From a virus, in IMG/VR virus record IMGVR_UViG_3300027917_000097, positions 1 to 37,206 of that record: a stretch of DNA of 37,206 nucleotides, one strand, 5' to 3'. The translations under genes and the position numbers were made by a program. The notes beneath the pieces were generated by a model that ran no database searches, was not told where the DNA came from, and saw only the letters and a list, made by a program, of their open reading frames with translations. The stretch's first letter is position 1. The number at the start of each line of letters is the position of its first letter. Positions 25,764-33,487 of this stretch are shown here, in pieces.

Positions 25764-26738
25764 CTACGCTGCGGTCAGACCGCTGGCTGCGGTATGTGCC
25801 TTGCGATTGTTGCAAATCATGTTGCCGTCCCAATAAATGCGCATGTACTGCCCTGCTGGGCCTGCTGTGAGATCCGTCCAGGATGTCCGAGCGAAGTAGC
25901 CTTTGGAATGCACGGCCCAGCCGAAGTGATGTGAATTCAAAAGGAAGGCATAGGTGCTGGGACAGAAATCGTCCACGGCCACAATCATGCCCTCGAAGAC
26001 CAAGTGCTGAAAGCCCGCTTTTGCGGTATCTGCGTCCCGCACAAACCGCTGCTGGGTCTGCAGAATGCTGGCGATCTTGTTCCAGAGGGTTTCCGTTGTG
26101 ACCATGGTATCCGGCTTGCCGTCCATGCCGTCATGGATCTTTGCTCCCGAGCGAATCGTTCGGATGATGTCCAGGGAGATGACTCCGCCTGTGGTGTTCG
26201 TCTTTCCTTCCCAGGGTTTCGTACCGTCCCGGCTCACCAGATCGTCCTCTGCGATCGTGCCGTACTTCGTGGTGGTAGTTTCAGAGGTCATGGTGAGCAG
26301 GCCGGTCAAGTGCCTGTCGGAATCGCCACCGCTGGCATAGATGTTCTTCGCCAGATGGTTCCGGGCCGTCTTCTGGGCATTTGCGACCTTTGCGGTGACA
26401 AGCTGCACTTCGGCGTAAGCGCCGGCATTCATCAGTCCATCCGTGCGGTAGACCGTGGCGTTGCCGTAGTAATGCTTCCACTCGAAGTAGGCCGCATCGA
26501 TGATCTCCCTGTCGTCCGTGGACAGGGGATCATTGCGGGTGTACGCCCCGCCTTCGCTTTCATCGTACTCAAGCGGCACACGAATGTACTTGCCGCCGCT
26601 GGGCCTCTCCCAGAGGCCACGCTGTTTTTGCATGTAATGCTGCATGAGGAAAGACGATTGAAAATAAATGTCGGTCGCCTTGCCTCCGTCCAGGAGAAAG
26701 TAATCGTTGGTGATTTCGTTAAGTTCTTCCAGAATCAT
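25764..26738 (-). CDS. Major capsid protein (324 residues)
   Basis: ATG 26738 lies 9 bases after a perfect AAGGAGG, so the longer frame starting at 26780 inside the terminator is rejected. The protein begins with a helical arm (MILEELNEITNDYFLLDGGK), then FLMQHYM, GGKYIRVPLEYDE, an E-loop-like acidic stretch, AYFEWKHYYG, NHLAKNIYASGG, and DTMVTTETLWNKI...FEGMIVAVDD, which is the strand-helix pattern of HK97-fold capsid proteins of the podoviral / P22-distant type. It comes directly after the scaffold gene and before the decoration gene. The strong SD and the flanking hairpins fit high expression. Confidence 0.82.
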   Translation of the reverse strand: MILEELNEITNDYFLLDGGKATDIYFQSSFLMQHYMQKQRGLWERPSGGKYIRVPLEYDESEGGAYTRNDPLSTDDREIIDAAYFEWKHYYGNATVYRTDGLMNAGAYAEVQLVTAKVANAQKTARNHLAKNIYASGGDSDRHLTGLLTMTSETTTTKYGTIAEDDLVSRDGTKPWEGKTNTTGGVISLDIIRTIRSGAKIHDGMDGKPDTMVTTETLWNKIASILQTQQRFVRDADTAKAGFQHLVFEGMIVAVDDFCPSTYAFLLNSHHFGWAVHSKGYFARTSWTDLTAGPAGQYMRIYWDGNMICNNRKAHTAASGLTAA

Positions 26739-26760
26739 GTTTTGGTTCCTCCTTGAAAGC

Positions 26761-26798
26761 AAAAAACCCGGTCCTGCCATGGTAAAGCAAGCCGGGTT
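26761..26798 (-). terminator. Intrinsic terminator or processing hairpin just before the capsid RBS
   Basis: On the minus strand the arms 26792-26798 and 26765-26771 pair perfectly (AACCCGG with CCGGGTT), and five more pairs (26787-26791 with 26773-26777, one G-U) extend the stem past a bulged A, with a 9-base loop. A T-run covering 26761-26766, partly inside the stem, follows. The capsid SD begins about 8 bases later, with no room for a promoter. It may be a partial terminator, or a 5'-end hairpin left after RNA cleavage. Confidence 0.75.
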
Positions 26799-26810
26799 CT
26801 TCCGGGTGAA

Positions 26811-26825
26811 CGTCTGAAACAGACG
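26811..26825 (-). other. Small 6-bp, 3-base-loop hairpin upstream of the capsid terminator
   Basis: CGTCTG and CAGACG pair around three bases in the 121-base gap between scaffold stop and capsid start. Apart from this, the terminator and the capsid SD, the gap holds no coding signal. It may be part of the same regulatory or RNA-processing site. Confidence 0.45.
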
Positions 26826-26859
26826 GACCTAAAGTATTCCCGCTTCTGCTTGTGGTTCT

Positions 26860-27825
26860 CTATCCTCCGTAGCGTTTTGCTCGAGCTGCTTCCAGCCGAT
26901 CGGCAAGGAATTTATTCACACCTCCAACTTTCTTAACATCGACTTTGGAAATGTCATCCTTGCTCTCTGTCGCCGGCTTTGGCCGGGTCACGGTGGACCC
27001 ATCAAGGGATGCTGCCTGCTGACCAGCCTTGATCTCTTGGATGGTCTTGGCACGTTCTTCCTTGCGTGCCGCATCGATTTGTTCTTGCACCTGGGCTTCC
27101 ATGTCCTTGTATTTGGCAGCCCAATATGCAGAGAAATCGTCGTGCATCGGAGAAGTTCCCTTGACCTCGGCAATTTTCCCGGAAAGCATCATGGAATCAA
27201 AGTCTGGGTTTTCTCTGTAGAAGGCGTTTTCTATTTCCCGTGCCCGTGCCTCTTTTTGCATCTGTTCCATGATGCGTGTATTCTCGGCCTGCAACTGCTC
27301 GTTGTTTTGCGCACGTAGAATGTTAATCATCTGCGTTGCATGTTCGGTCTGGGAAATATCTCCTTCATTCAGTTGCCTGTGCAATTCCGCCAATTCCTTG
27401 TCATAATCTCTACCTGGGCGTTGCTCTTGCATTGACTGCCTTGGCATTGCAGCCAAATGATCGAGCTTGCTTTGCAAATCGATAATCTGCTTTTCCAGGC
27501 CTGTTGTTTTTTCTATGGCGGTATTGCGTTCCTTGACCATGCGTTGCCAATCCGGATGTTCGTGAAAGGGAGCCGGTTTTGCTGCCTCTTTATCAGAGTC
27601 TTGCGGCTCCTGCCCTTGTTTCTCGCCCTTCTGCTCTGGAGTCGCTTTTGCTTCTGCAACTTTGGCAGGGGCATCCAGCTCGTTTTTCGCCAAGTCGGGA
27701 TCGCCACGTTTATCGTCTGTGACTGACGGGGTATCCATGTGGGATGCGACCGGATCTGGCGCAGAAGGGGTTGACGAGGCCCCTCCCATTTCATCGATTA
27801 GCGTCGGGTGTTCTTCTGGTGGCAT
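26860..27825 (-). CDS. Scaffolding protein (321 residues)
   Basis: ATG 27825 follows AAGGGAG. The protein is highly charged and Gln-rich. Residues 1-95 are acidic, Pro-rich and disordered; about 100-245 are helical coiled coil (KERNTAIEKTTGLEKQIIDL and the stretch around NNEQLQAENTRIMEQMQKE); an AFYRENPDFD segment and YWAAKYKDMEAQ helix follow; the C-terminus is basic (KFLADRLEAARAKRYGG), as in P22-type scaffolds that use a basic helix-turn-helix end to bind the capsid. Position before the capsid gene is classic. It would guide procapsid assembly and then leave the head. Confidence 0.78.
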   Translation of the reverse strand: MPPEEHPTLIDEMGGASSTPSAPDPVASHMDTPSVTDDKRGDPDLAKNELDAPAKVAEAKATPEQKGEKQGQEPQDSDKEAAKPAPFHEHPDWQRMVKERNTAIEKTTGLEKQIIDLQSKLDHLAAMPRQSMQEQRPGRDYDKELAELHRQLNEGDISQTEHATQMINILRAQNNEQLQAENTRIMEQMQKEARAREIENAFYRENPDFDSMMLSGKIAEVKGTSPMHDDFSAYWAAKYKDMEAQVQEQIDAARKEERAKTIQEIKAGQQAASLDGSTVTRPKPATESKDDISKVDVKKVGGVNKFLADRLEAARAKRYGG

Positions 27826-27828
27826 GCT

Positions 27829-28128
27829 TTACTCCCTTTTACTCATTGAGGCAATAATGCCTATGGGTGGCGCTTTCCTCGCCTGTGATGGTGCGCCGGG
27901 AGCCGCTGCCTGTTGTGCTCCCTGCATTTGTGGATTCAGTTGAGTTTGTATGGGGATGTTCTCATCATAATCAAAAGGAGTAGATGTAAGCATGATTACT
28001 CTGGAGACACCTCCCTTATTATAGGTTAAGTGAAATTGTAGCTGTCCTGTGTATCGTTCGTTTTTGAATCCAAGAATGGCGGCATAAATCTGGGTGCCTA
28101 GTCTTTGTAATTCCAGCTCCTTCGCCAC
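27829..28128 (-). CDS. Hypothetical 99-residue protein upstream of the scaffold
   Basis: A GTG start at 28128 follows AAGGAGG by 8 bases. Residues 1-62 form a small alpha/beta domain (LGTQIYAAILGFKNERYTG, then FHLTYNKGGVSRVIMLTS); residues 63-99 are Gln/Pro/Ala-rich and disordered. The gene is 3 bases from the scaffold gene and 2 bases from the FmdB-like gene. No family recognised; a head-assembly accessory role is possible from context. Confidence 0.6.
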   Translation of the reverse strand: MAKELELQRLGTQIYAAILGFKNERYTGQLQFHLTYNKGGVSRVIMLTSTPFDYDENIPIQTQLNPQMQGAQQAAAPGAPSQARKAPPIGIIASMSKRE

Positions 28129-28130
28129 AC

Positions 28131-28535
28131 CTATTTCCTCCTTAGATTGATGGTTTCTCGGGTACGTTTTTGCTTGAGCAGTACGTGTGTACGTTGTCGC
28201 ATGATTTCCTCTTCGGCTTTTTCTCGGAATGGATGCCGGAACTCATTTTCGGACATGGGCCGCAAGCCCTTTGCTTTCATCCACGCTTCGTAGTTGTGCC
28301 GATTCGGTTCCGCAACAAAGGCTTGCGTAGCCGGATCTTTATCGGTTTTATCGACCACATCCAAGACACTTTCCAACCATGTGGCATCGGGTCGATAGGC
28401 ACTTCTGCCGATGGATACGATACGACGAGCCACTCCCTTATCGCATTTCGGACAAGTACAGGTACGTTCCTGCTGAGAAGCAAAACGCTCGAAAACAGCC
28501 TTGCAATCTCGGCATTGAAAATCGTAAAGCGGCAT
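28131..28535 (-). CDS. FmdB-like zinc ribbon protein (134 residues)
   Basis: Residues 1-41 (MPLYDFQCRDCKAVFERF ... CPKCDKG-x-ARRIVS) are the FmdB / CxxC-CxxC regulatory zinc ribbon seen in many phage head-region genes. Cys8/Cys11 and Cys32/Cys35 are the likely zinc ligands, with extra Cys28 and Cys30. The C-terminal half is basic and helical. The start directly abuts the previous stop. The domain is clear; its target (DNA, RNA or a protein) is unknown. One of several small zinc proteins in the packaging-head region. Confidence 0.78.
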   Translation of the reverse strand: MPLYDFQCRDCKAVFERFASQQERTCTCPKCDKGVARRIVSIGRSAYRPDATWLESVLDVVDKTDKDPATQAFVAEPNRHNYEAWMKAKGLRPMSENEFRHPFREKAEEEIMRQRTHVLLKQKRTRETINLRRK

Positions 28536-28919
28536 TTAATCTTCTTTCAAAACTTTCTGAAGTTCCTTGGCTTCTGCAATTTCCTTGTACAACTTCGCTT
28601 CCAGCTCCTTGTAATCTCGCAAAATCCGATCGACATCCATGCAATGCCTTTCGCTTATATGATAGTGCAACTTTCTTGGACTGGAACCCAGAAAATACGC
28701 CGTCATACGCTGTGTTTCAAACCGCTGCCGTGCCCTTGTAATGAGCAAATCCTGTACCATCTTGAGAACATCGATGTTACGTCCTCCAAGCATGTCGAGG
28801 AGACAGTCCAGAGCATCCGGCACATCGGATATTTTGTACTCTCTGGATGTTTGCTCCATAATTGCACGCAGCCGTTTGTCCTTATCTGAAAATTCTAATG
28901 CCGTGCGCTGCTTCGTCAT
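28536..28919 (-). CDS. Hypothetical helical 127-residue protein
   Basis: I place the start at ATG 28919 (MTKQRTALEF), 5 bases after the stop of the 58-residue gene; an upstream in-frame ATG at 28991 would overlap that gene by 67 bases. The SD is weak (GGTAGA), so coupling to the upstream gene is likely. The protein is mostly helical, with a Cys/Met-containing middle and a Glu/Lys coiled C-terminus (DYKELEAKLYKEIAEAKEL). RKLHYHISERHCMDVD could be a helix-turn-helix, but this is weak. Function unknown. Confidence 0.6.
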   Translation of the reverse strand: MTKQRTALEFSDKDKRLRAIMEQTSREYKISDVPDALDCLLDMLGGRNIDVLKMVQDLLITRARQRFETQRMTAYFLGSSPRKLHYHISERHCMDVDRILRDYKELEAKLYKEIAEAKELQKVLKED

Positions 28920-28924
28920 AAGCG

Positions 28925-29101
28925 TCAGGTATCTACCACAATCACTCCCATGACCTCGTTGTCCCTGGCACAGCCGATGATCTGATAACATCGAATGGTC
29001 TTCGTATCATCGACGGCTTCGATAGCCGTTTCCATTGCTGCAGTTACGGTTGCCAGATCATCCGGGCCATAGGTAGTTGTGGTGACTGCATAATTAGCCA
29101 T
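28925..29101 (-). CDS. 58-residue protein, paralogue of the next gene upstream
   Basis: ATG 29101 to a TGA at 28925. The sequence is MANYAVTTTTYGPDDLATV... with the shared core LATV-x-AAMET-x-x-EA, then a strand and RDN-x-VM-x-x-I-x-x-DT. The same spacing and residues occur in the 81-residue protein at 29120-29365, so the two arose by duplication. The gene fills the space between its neighbours. The helix-then-strand layout resembles small phage proteins of unknown role. Confidence 0.68.
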   Translation of the reverse strand: MANYAVTTTTYGPDDLATVTAAMETAIEAVDDTKTIRCYQIIGCARDNEVMGVIVVDT

Positions 29102-29119
29102 TCATGCATCTCCCGAAAG

Positions 29120-29365
29120 TTAAGGTGGCGTATATACAGCCGTGGTGGTCGGCACGGAATAGCCAATGGAGATCGTAAGAGGCTGCAGGACGGTATCGTG
29201 TGTAATCATGCACATTACCTGATTGTCTCGATGTGTCTCTACAAACGTAATGCTCTGCAGCGTAGCCGTGGTAGTCAAAGCCTCCAAATACGTTTCCATT
29301 GCTGCCGCAACCGTAGCCAACGGCGCTGGCCCAAGTCGTTTTGTGGTAAAGCGAAACGTGGGCAT
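29120..29365 (-). CDS. 81-residue protein, paralogue of the 58-residue gene
   Basis: Starts at ATG 29365 after AAGGGG. It carries the LATVAAAMETYLEAL helix and RDNQVMCMITHDT strand shared with the 58-residue protein, plus a 22-residue Thr/Pro-rich C-terminal extension (LTISIGYSVPTTTAVYTPP). A longer frame on the same strand (29094-29393) is a shadow, since only this one carries the paralogue match. Function unknown. Confidence 0.68.
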   Translation of the reverse strand: MPTFRFTTKRLGPAPLATVAAAMETYLEALTTTATLQSITFVETHRDNQVMCMITHDTVLQPLTISIGYSVPTTTAVYTPP

Positions 29366-29376
29366 GAGTAGACCCC

Positions 29377-29991
29377 TTACAAGCCGGTGGCATGCACCCG
29401 GTAAGAAGTGATAACCGTCAGCGTACTGCCAGCGCAGGTAGTATAGTTCGTGCCCGAATTCTCGATTTCCAAAGCCAAGTTTTCGAGGTCTGCGGCACTA
29501 CCACCTGGAATTTCCACGGCAATCATGGTGCCAATGACATCGGCCGTAGCGTCTATGAATCCGGTGGTCTGCCAAGTGCCTACCACATCCAGGCCGCTGG
29601 TATTGTACTGTATGACCAGATCGTCCGGATCGGAAGGTTCCGCGCAGGCCGCAGAGCCATAATTCAAAATAAGTGTGGCGCTCACGAATTCCAAAAAGTA
29701 GCCTACTCCTGGGGCCGCTACAAGAGTAATCGGTGTTTCCAGGGTAAGCAGTTGCGCATTGGTAATGACGACTGTACTAGTTTGCACCTTCGCATCCACA
29801 TATGCCTTGACACTTTGCTGCGTCGGTATGCCACGGGTGGAATCGCTACTCATGGTGTCTTCGTCGTAGACATCCATGTAGGGCCCGGATCCGTGAATGG
29901 TGAGCACTTTTTCTCCGGTAGATGCGGCATAGATGGATGGTGCCCCTGCAATCAGAAGCATCATTGTGAGCAATGCAAGAATCTTTTTCAT
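29377..29991 (-). CDS. Exported 204-residue protein with a Sec-type signal peptide
   Basis: ATG 29991 follows AAGGAGG at good distance, one base past the portal stop; the longer frame to 30138 would lie inside the portal gene and is rejected. The N-terminus is a clear signal peptide: MKK, a hydrophobic core of about 15 residues (ILALLTMMLLIAG), and a likely Ala-X-Ala-type cleavage site near residue 22-23. The mature part is beta-rich with two Cys pairs (about residues 116 and 191). STRGIPTQQSVKAYVDAKVQ resembles the stretch before coiled stems in tail-fibre proteins. A phage-head operon gene with a signal peptide is unusual. It may modify the host envelope or receptor; that is inference. Confidence 0.7.
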   Translation of the reverse strand: MKKILALLTMMLLIAGAPSIYAASTGEKVLTIHGSGPYMDVYDEDTMSSDSTRGIPTQQSVKAYVDAKVQTSTVVITNAQLLTLETPITLVAAPGVGYFLEFVSATLILNYGSAACAEPSDPDDLVIQYNTSGLDVVGTWQTTGFIDATADVIGTMIAVEIPGGSAADLENLALEIENSGTNYTTCAGSTLTVITSYRVHATGL

Positions 29992-29992
29992 G

Positions 29993-32176
29993 TTACTTTC
30001 CTCCTTGTGCTGAAGCGGGTTTTTGGTTGTTCGATTTGGCACCCCTTTCTCGGGTGTCTCTGCGTTCCGTACTTTTGACTGCCTTAAGTTGTTTGGCGTC
30101 CTCCTTCGTCTTTTTGATATCGTTAAGCGTCTCTGCACGCCTTATTTTCAGGTCTTCCTTATCGTAATCCACGCCGGCCAGATCCACCTCCTGCTTCACA
30201 CGTTCCGTATTGGCCTTTTCTTCAAGCAAGAGCCGTTCCGCCCTTTCCTTGCGTATTTTCTCTTCTAGCTCTTGCAGGGCAAGCATTTGCTCCGTTTGTT
30301 GCATTCGGTCTTGTTGCATGCCCGGCCATGGAAGGACCGGGATTTCGCCGGCCTTCGCTGCTTTAGCAAATTCCTTTTCGTCCATCGTTCCAATTTGCTC
30401 AAACAGGTCCAGATAGGGTTCGGGAGCGCCCGTAACGGCTATACGTTCCACAAGTTCTGCAATGGGCCCTTGCTGCATACGCTTGATAACCTGCGATCTT
30501 CCGGACCAGTCCAGTTTATCGAGTAACGCTTTCTGATCGATGGCACCCTTGTCAAAGAGCACAAGAGCTTCTTCACGCTGCTGCACTTTGGATATGGGTA
30601 GGGTGGACCCATTGACCACGGTAAGTTTCAAAGGAAATTGCGCATCTTGTGCGCTTATTATGCCCGCTTCTATTTCTCCTTGTTCTTCCCATGTAAACCA
30701 TCGTTCGGTGGTGTAGAAGTTCTGCACATAGCTAAGGTACATACGGCCTCGTTCCCGGAGCAACTTGGAATAATTGCGCACCTTGCCACGCATCATAGTG
30801 GCAGCTCGTTCCAGAAGTGCTGCGATGGCTTTGTAGGCCACCACTTCCCGGCCTGGAGTCTGTGCCTGCTCCAGCTCGAAGGTGCCAGAGACAAGGAAAA
30901 ACATCTCCTTAAACAAGGCAGCAATCTTTTCGATGTCCATGGGCACTTGCGGAAAGTCTAGGTATCGAATGGCTGCCGCTTCCATGCTGTTGATGGGATT
31001 GATAATGCCTGGAGCATTCGTGAAATGCTCATTAGGCACGCCGCTGGTTTTGGGGTTTATGATCTTTGGTCGTGCGGCCTTATCTTTCAGGAAGACCATT
31101 TGCGACATGGCCTTGTTGAATTCCTTTGCCAGTTGCTCTAATTGCTCTACATCCGACATGCCCCAGGCCGTGGAGGTGTCTTTCACAGAGACTATGAGAG
31201 TAAACGGCCATTTGTCCCATAGGTAGGAGTTCATTGCCTGTTCCACGGGCAGCAGGGGATTGATGGATGGGTTGGGACGATCTGAAAGAACCACCTTTCC
31301 GGAGCAGCAGACGGTTACGCAGCGTATACGCCCTGGGTATTTGTATTGCGAACTACCATCCGGGTTCGTAGTGCGGGTGTAGTCCTTTACCCAGCATTCG
31401 ACCACAAGCACCTTATCGGCCAGCTCGTCTTGCGTATCATTGGCGGTGGTAGAAAAAACAGATCGGATGGCATTGCTTATTTGCGAAAGCACGCTGTCCT
31501 TGTGAGAGCCGCTAACCAGCTCCCTGCGTTCCGTACCCAGCTCGGAAAGATACACTTCGTCGGGCTTGATATCAGATGCCTTATCCGGCCACTTACGGCG
31601 GGCCTGTCTCACAGTCATGGGATAATAGTAGAAGACGGCTTCGGCCTTATTGGGATCTCTGCAATCTACTGGATAAAAGCCAAACTGGAAGGGATCCACG
31701 ATCACAGTTTCGACTTCGCCCAGGCCTTTTTCCGATTCCGGGTTCCAGATGACCTTTTCTATGCACACGCCGTAGTCTTCGCCGTTCGATACAGACGATT
31801 CAAAAAGACTTTGTTGCTCCTCTTCTATCCACCAATATTCACAAGCTCGTTGCAACTTTAGATATCTTTCATCGTCGGTATCTCCGCCTAGCTGCACCAA
31901 GTTAAACGTGGGATTATTGTCCGTAAGCATGTTCTTGGTGCGTTGCTTGTGCGTATGTAAAAGGTTGATGCTGATAAGAGGCACCTTGGTAGATGTTCGT
32001 TTCCAGTATTGATTGCGGCTCAATCTGTGATGCTCCAGCCACTTCGTATGCAGACCCAGAGCATTCTTGTCTCCAATGACTTCCCCAAGAAGTGTAAACA
32101 CCCGTTCGCCTACCTTTTTATGTCCTTCGGGAGGTAGTAGCTCGGCACCTTTCCAGGAATCCTGCTCTGTGGGCAT
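29993..32176 (-). CDS. Portal protein (727 residues)
   Basis: ATG 32176 is preferred because AAGGAGA lies 8 bases before it; a TTG two codons upstream sits too close to the SD. Gene size and order (between terminase and scaffold) and the sequence fit a podoviral portal: N-terminal WLEHHRLSRNQYWKRTS, RTKNMLTDNNPTF, EYWWIEEEQQSLFE, FGFYPVD and the FYYYPMTVRQARRKWP stretch, a central core with WGMSDVEQLEQLAKEFNKAM, and a long Glu/Lys/Arg/Gln C-terminal helix (about 620-727) like the portal barrel. Portals form the 12-fold DNA channel at one capsid vertex and bind the terminase. Confidence 0.82.
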   Translation of the reverse strand: MPTEQDSWKGAELLPPEGHKKVGERVFTLLGEVIGDKNALGLHTKWLEHHRLSRNQYWKRTSTKVPLISINLLHTHKQRTKNMLTDNNPTFNLVQLGGDTDDERYLKLQRACEYWWIEEEQQSLFESSVSNGEDYGVCIEKVIWNPESEKGLGEVETVIVDPFQFGFYPVDCRDPNKAEAVFYYYPMTVRQARRKWPDKASDIKPDEVYLSELGTERRELVSGSHKDSVLSQISNAIRSVFSTTANDTQDELADKVLVVECWVKDYTRTTNPDGSSQYKYPGRIRCVTVCCSGKVVLSDRPNPSINPLLPVEQAMNSYLWDKWPFTLIVSVKDTSTAWGMSDVEQLEQLAKEFNKAMSQMVFLKDKAARPKIINPKTSGVPNEHFTNAPGIINPINSMEAAAIRYLDFPQVPMDIEKIAALFKEMFFLVSGTFELEQAQTPGREVVAYKAIAALLERAATMMRGKVRNYSKLLRERGRMYLSYVQNFYTTERWFTWEEQGEIEAGIISAQDAQFPLKLTVVNGSTLPISKVQQREEALVLFDKGAIDQKALLDKLDWSGRSQVIKRMQQGPIAELVERIAVTGAPEPYLDLFEQIGTMDEKEFAKAAKAGEIPVLPWPGMQQDRMQQTEQMLALQELEEKIRKERAERLLLEEKANTERVKQEVDLAGVDYDKEDLKIRRAETLNDIKKTKEDAKQLKAVKSTERRDTRERGAKSNNQKPASAQGGK

Positions 32177-32188
32177 CTTCAACTCTCC

Positions 32189-32548
32189 TTAAATCCAGAT
32201 ATGTCCTTTCCCCTGGCATACGTGGCATTCCGTGACAATCACACGGCTAGTGATTCCCGGTGGCAATTTCCAGCCGGCCTGGGGTGTGAGCACTTTTTGA
32301 ATTTGTTTCTTGCCGTTGCATTTCGGGCATTCATATATGCGGGATCCAGGCTGCTGCAATCCCACTTTTTTGAGCACCGTGACCTTATTCGGCTTCAGCG
32401 TTTGTTGCGTGCGTTTGCGATTCCAACCGTCGATATACTTTCGGCGGCGGGCTTCTGCCTTACGGCGTGCTCTGCGCTTGCGAGGATCGTTCTCGTCCAG
32501 CAAATCCAGCCGGGTGATTATCCGTCCTCCGGGCTTTCCTTCAGACAT
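32189..32548 (-). CDS. DnaJ-type zinc-finger-like protein (119 residues)
   Basis: Residues 74-118 contain two CxxCxGx motifs (CPKCNGKKQI and CHVCQGKGHI), as in the Cys-rich domain of DnaJ, here as a single pair rather than two. The N-terminal half is strongly basic (RKRRARRKAEARRRKY), suggesting nucleic-acid binding. The start ATG at 32548 overlaps the upstream gene by 31 bases and has only a weak SD, so translation is coupled. There is no J-domain. It could be a small chaperone-like or DNA/RNA-binding factor. Confidence 0.68.
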   Translation of the reverse strand: MSEGKPGGRIITRLDLLDENDPRKRRARRKAEARRRKYIDGWNRKRTQQTLKPNKVTVLKKVGLQQPGSRIYECPKCNGKKQIQKVLTPQAGWKLPPGITSRVIVTECHVCQGKGHIWI

Positions 32549-32898
32549 TTGGCAATTTCGTCCTTGAAATGCTTTTGAAAAATCTTGCAGCCGTTATTTA
32601 CATGATCCATCTTGTCATTGAGAGTGTTCACGGCATGTACGATGGGTTCGATAACCTGATAGAAGAATTCAAACGCCTTCTCTTCTACAAGGCCATTCTC
32701 TGGATATGTTTGATCCCAGGCGGCCTTCAAGACTTCTTTTGTGAGCAAGTTCTGGTACATTACTTCTTCCTGGCTTCTCTCTTCGCTTTCCTCGATATCG
32801 TCGGGGATATCGTCCTCTCCGGCTGTGTATCCTCTTTCGTATCCTTCGTAGGAGAAGACTTCTCTGAGGGTTTTGCCTTTTTTGCTCTTGCTTGCCAT
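32518..32898 (-). CDS. Hypothetical 126-residue protein
   Basis: ATG 32898 follows GGAGAAGG; the longer frame to 33099 would be an overlap shadow. The protein is acidic and helical: residues 1-20 basic, 21-50 Asp/Glu-rich, then helices (NLLTKEVLKAAWDQTYPE, FEFFYQVIEPIVHAVNTLND) and a lone Cys at about 98. It overlaps the zinc-finger gene at its 3' end and the 163-residue gene at its 5' end. No family recognised; position suggests a packaging or portal-associated factor. Confidence 0.6.
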   Translation of the reverse strand: MASKSKKGKTLREVFSYEGYERGYTAGEDDIPDDIEESEERSQEEVMYQNLLTKEVLKAAWDQTYPENGLVEEKAFEFFYQVIEPIVHAVNTLNDKMDHVNNGCKIFQKHFKDEIAKCLKESPEDG

Positions 32899-33251
32899 TC
32901 CTTCTCCAGTTCTTCGTCGGAATGAATTTGCACGTTGATCTGCGGAGGCACGCCTGGAAATTCCTTGCTGTAGATGCGGTACATGCCTTGTGCCGTCTTC
33001 ACCTGCTCCGGGCCGGGCCATTTTCCTTCCACGGCCTGTGATGCCTGTTCCTCCGTAATGATGAACGGGCGGGTCTTGCACATGGGGCATTTCATCCATT
33101 CCCAGGTCATGTTGGGATCTGGAAAGGGATCGGAATGGCCGGCCTCAATGGGAGAGAACATGCTGGCTATCAGAGGCCTAGAAAGTCCTGGCAGATGTGC
33201 TCGAGCCAGGGGATGATCGCAGATTTCACAAAGTATTTTGTGTGTAATCAT
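32760..33251 (-). CDS. Zinc-binding hypothetical protein (163 residues)
   Basis: ATG 33251 (MITHKILCEICDHPLA) follows AGGAGAT; the longer frame to 33305 is not needed. Residues 8-11 (CEIC), 12-18 (His and Arg) and 55-58 (CPMC) make a plausible CxxC-x(n)-CxxC zinc site. The C-terminal 50 residues are very charged and low-complexity. The start overlaps the previous stop by four bases (ATGA). Function unknown; part of a run of small zinc proteins between terminase and portal. Confidence 0.6.
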   Translation of the reverse strand: MITHKILCEICDHPLARAHLPGLSRPLIASMFSPIEAGHSDPFPDPNMTWEWMKCPMCKTRPFIITEEQASQAVEGKWPGPEQVKTAQGMYRIYSKEFPGVPPQINVQIHSDEELEKEWQARAKKAKPSEKSSPTKDTKEDTQPERTISPTISRKAKREARKK

Positions 33252-33487
33252 TGCAAATCTCCTGTAATGCGTTCCGGGGGCGGTCCTTCCATGGCTTCGG
33301 TCCAAGGATCATCGTGGGTCTTGTCGATCTCCACCTTCTGCTCCTTGAAAATCGGCCGTGCAGGTTTCGATTCGCCGGGGATAACAACTTGTCGGCCCAT
33401 GCGAAATCCGAGCCAAACACAGAGAAGGGTCCAGAAGCACAGAAATGCGCCGGTATTTTCAGTTATGAGGCCTAGGAGGGGGTTCAT
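33248..33487 (-). CDS. 79-residue protein with one membrane helix
   Basis: Residues about 12-30 (TGAFLCFWTLLCVWLGF) are a hydrophobic helix, followed by RMGRQ, so the C-terminal half is probably cytoplasmic. The rest is charged. Starts at ATG 33487 (weak AGAAGAG SD), overlapping the upstream stop by four bases; its own stop overlaps the next start by four bases. It could be a second holin-like or inner-membrane factor; no family recognised. Confidence 0.6.
   Translation of the reverse strand: MNPLLGLITENTGAFLCFWTLLCVWLGFRMGRQVVIPGESKPARPIFKEQKVEIDKTHDDPWTEAMEGPPPERITGDLQ

Noticed and set aside
26739-26780. Longer start for the capsid gene (ATG 26780)
   Set aside because: The extra 14 residues lie in the terminator stem and the perfect SD sits directly before ATG 26738.
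26811-26825. N4-type hairpin promoter (3-base loop); a similar hairpin is at 36977-36991
   Set aside because: The geometry alone is not enough: the two share no sequence and no matching polymerase is seen.
29094-29393. 99-residue frame overlapping the 81-residue gene
   Set aside because: Only the 81-residue frame carries the paralogue match and an SD at its start; the other is Cys/His/Tyr-rich shadow.
29992-30138. Longer start for the Sec-signal protein
   Set aside because: It would lie inside the portal gene and bury the signal peptide; ATG 29991 has its own AAGGAGG.
32899-33099. Longer start for the 126-residue protein
   Set aside because: The extension overlaps the 163-residue gene in another frame and has His/Arg/Gly-rich shadow-like composition; ATG 32898 has an SD.
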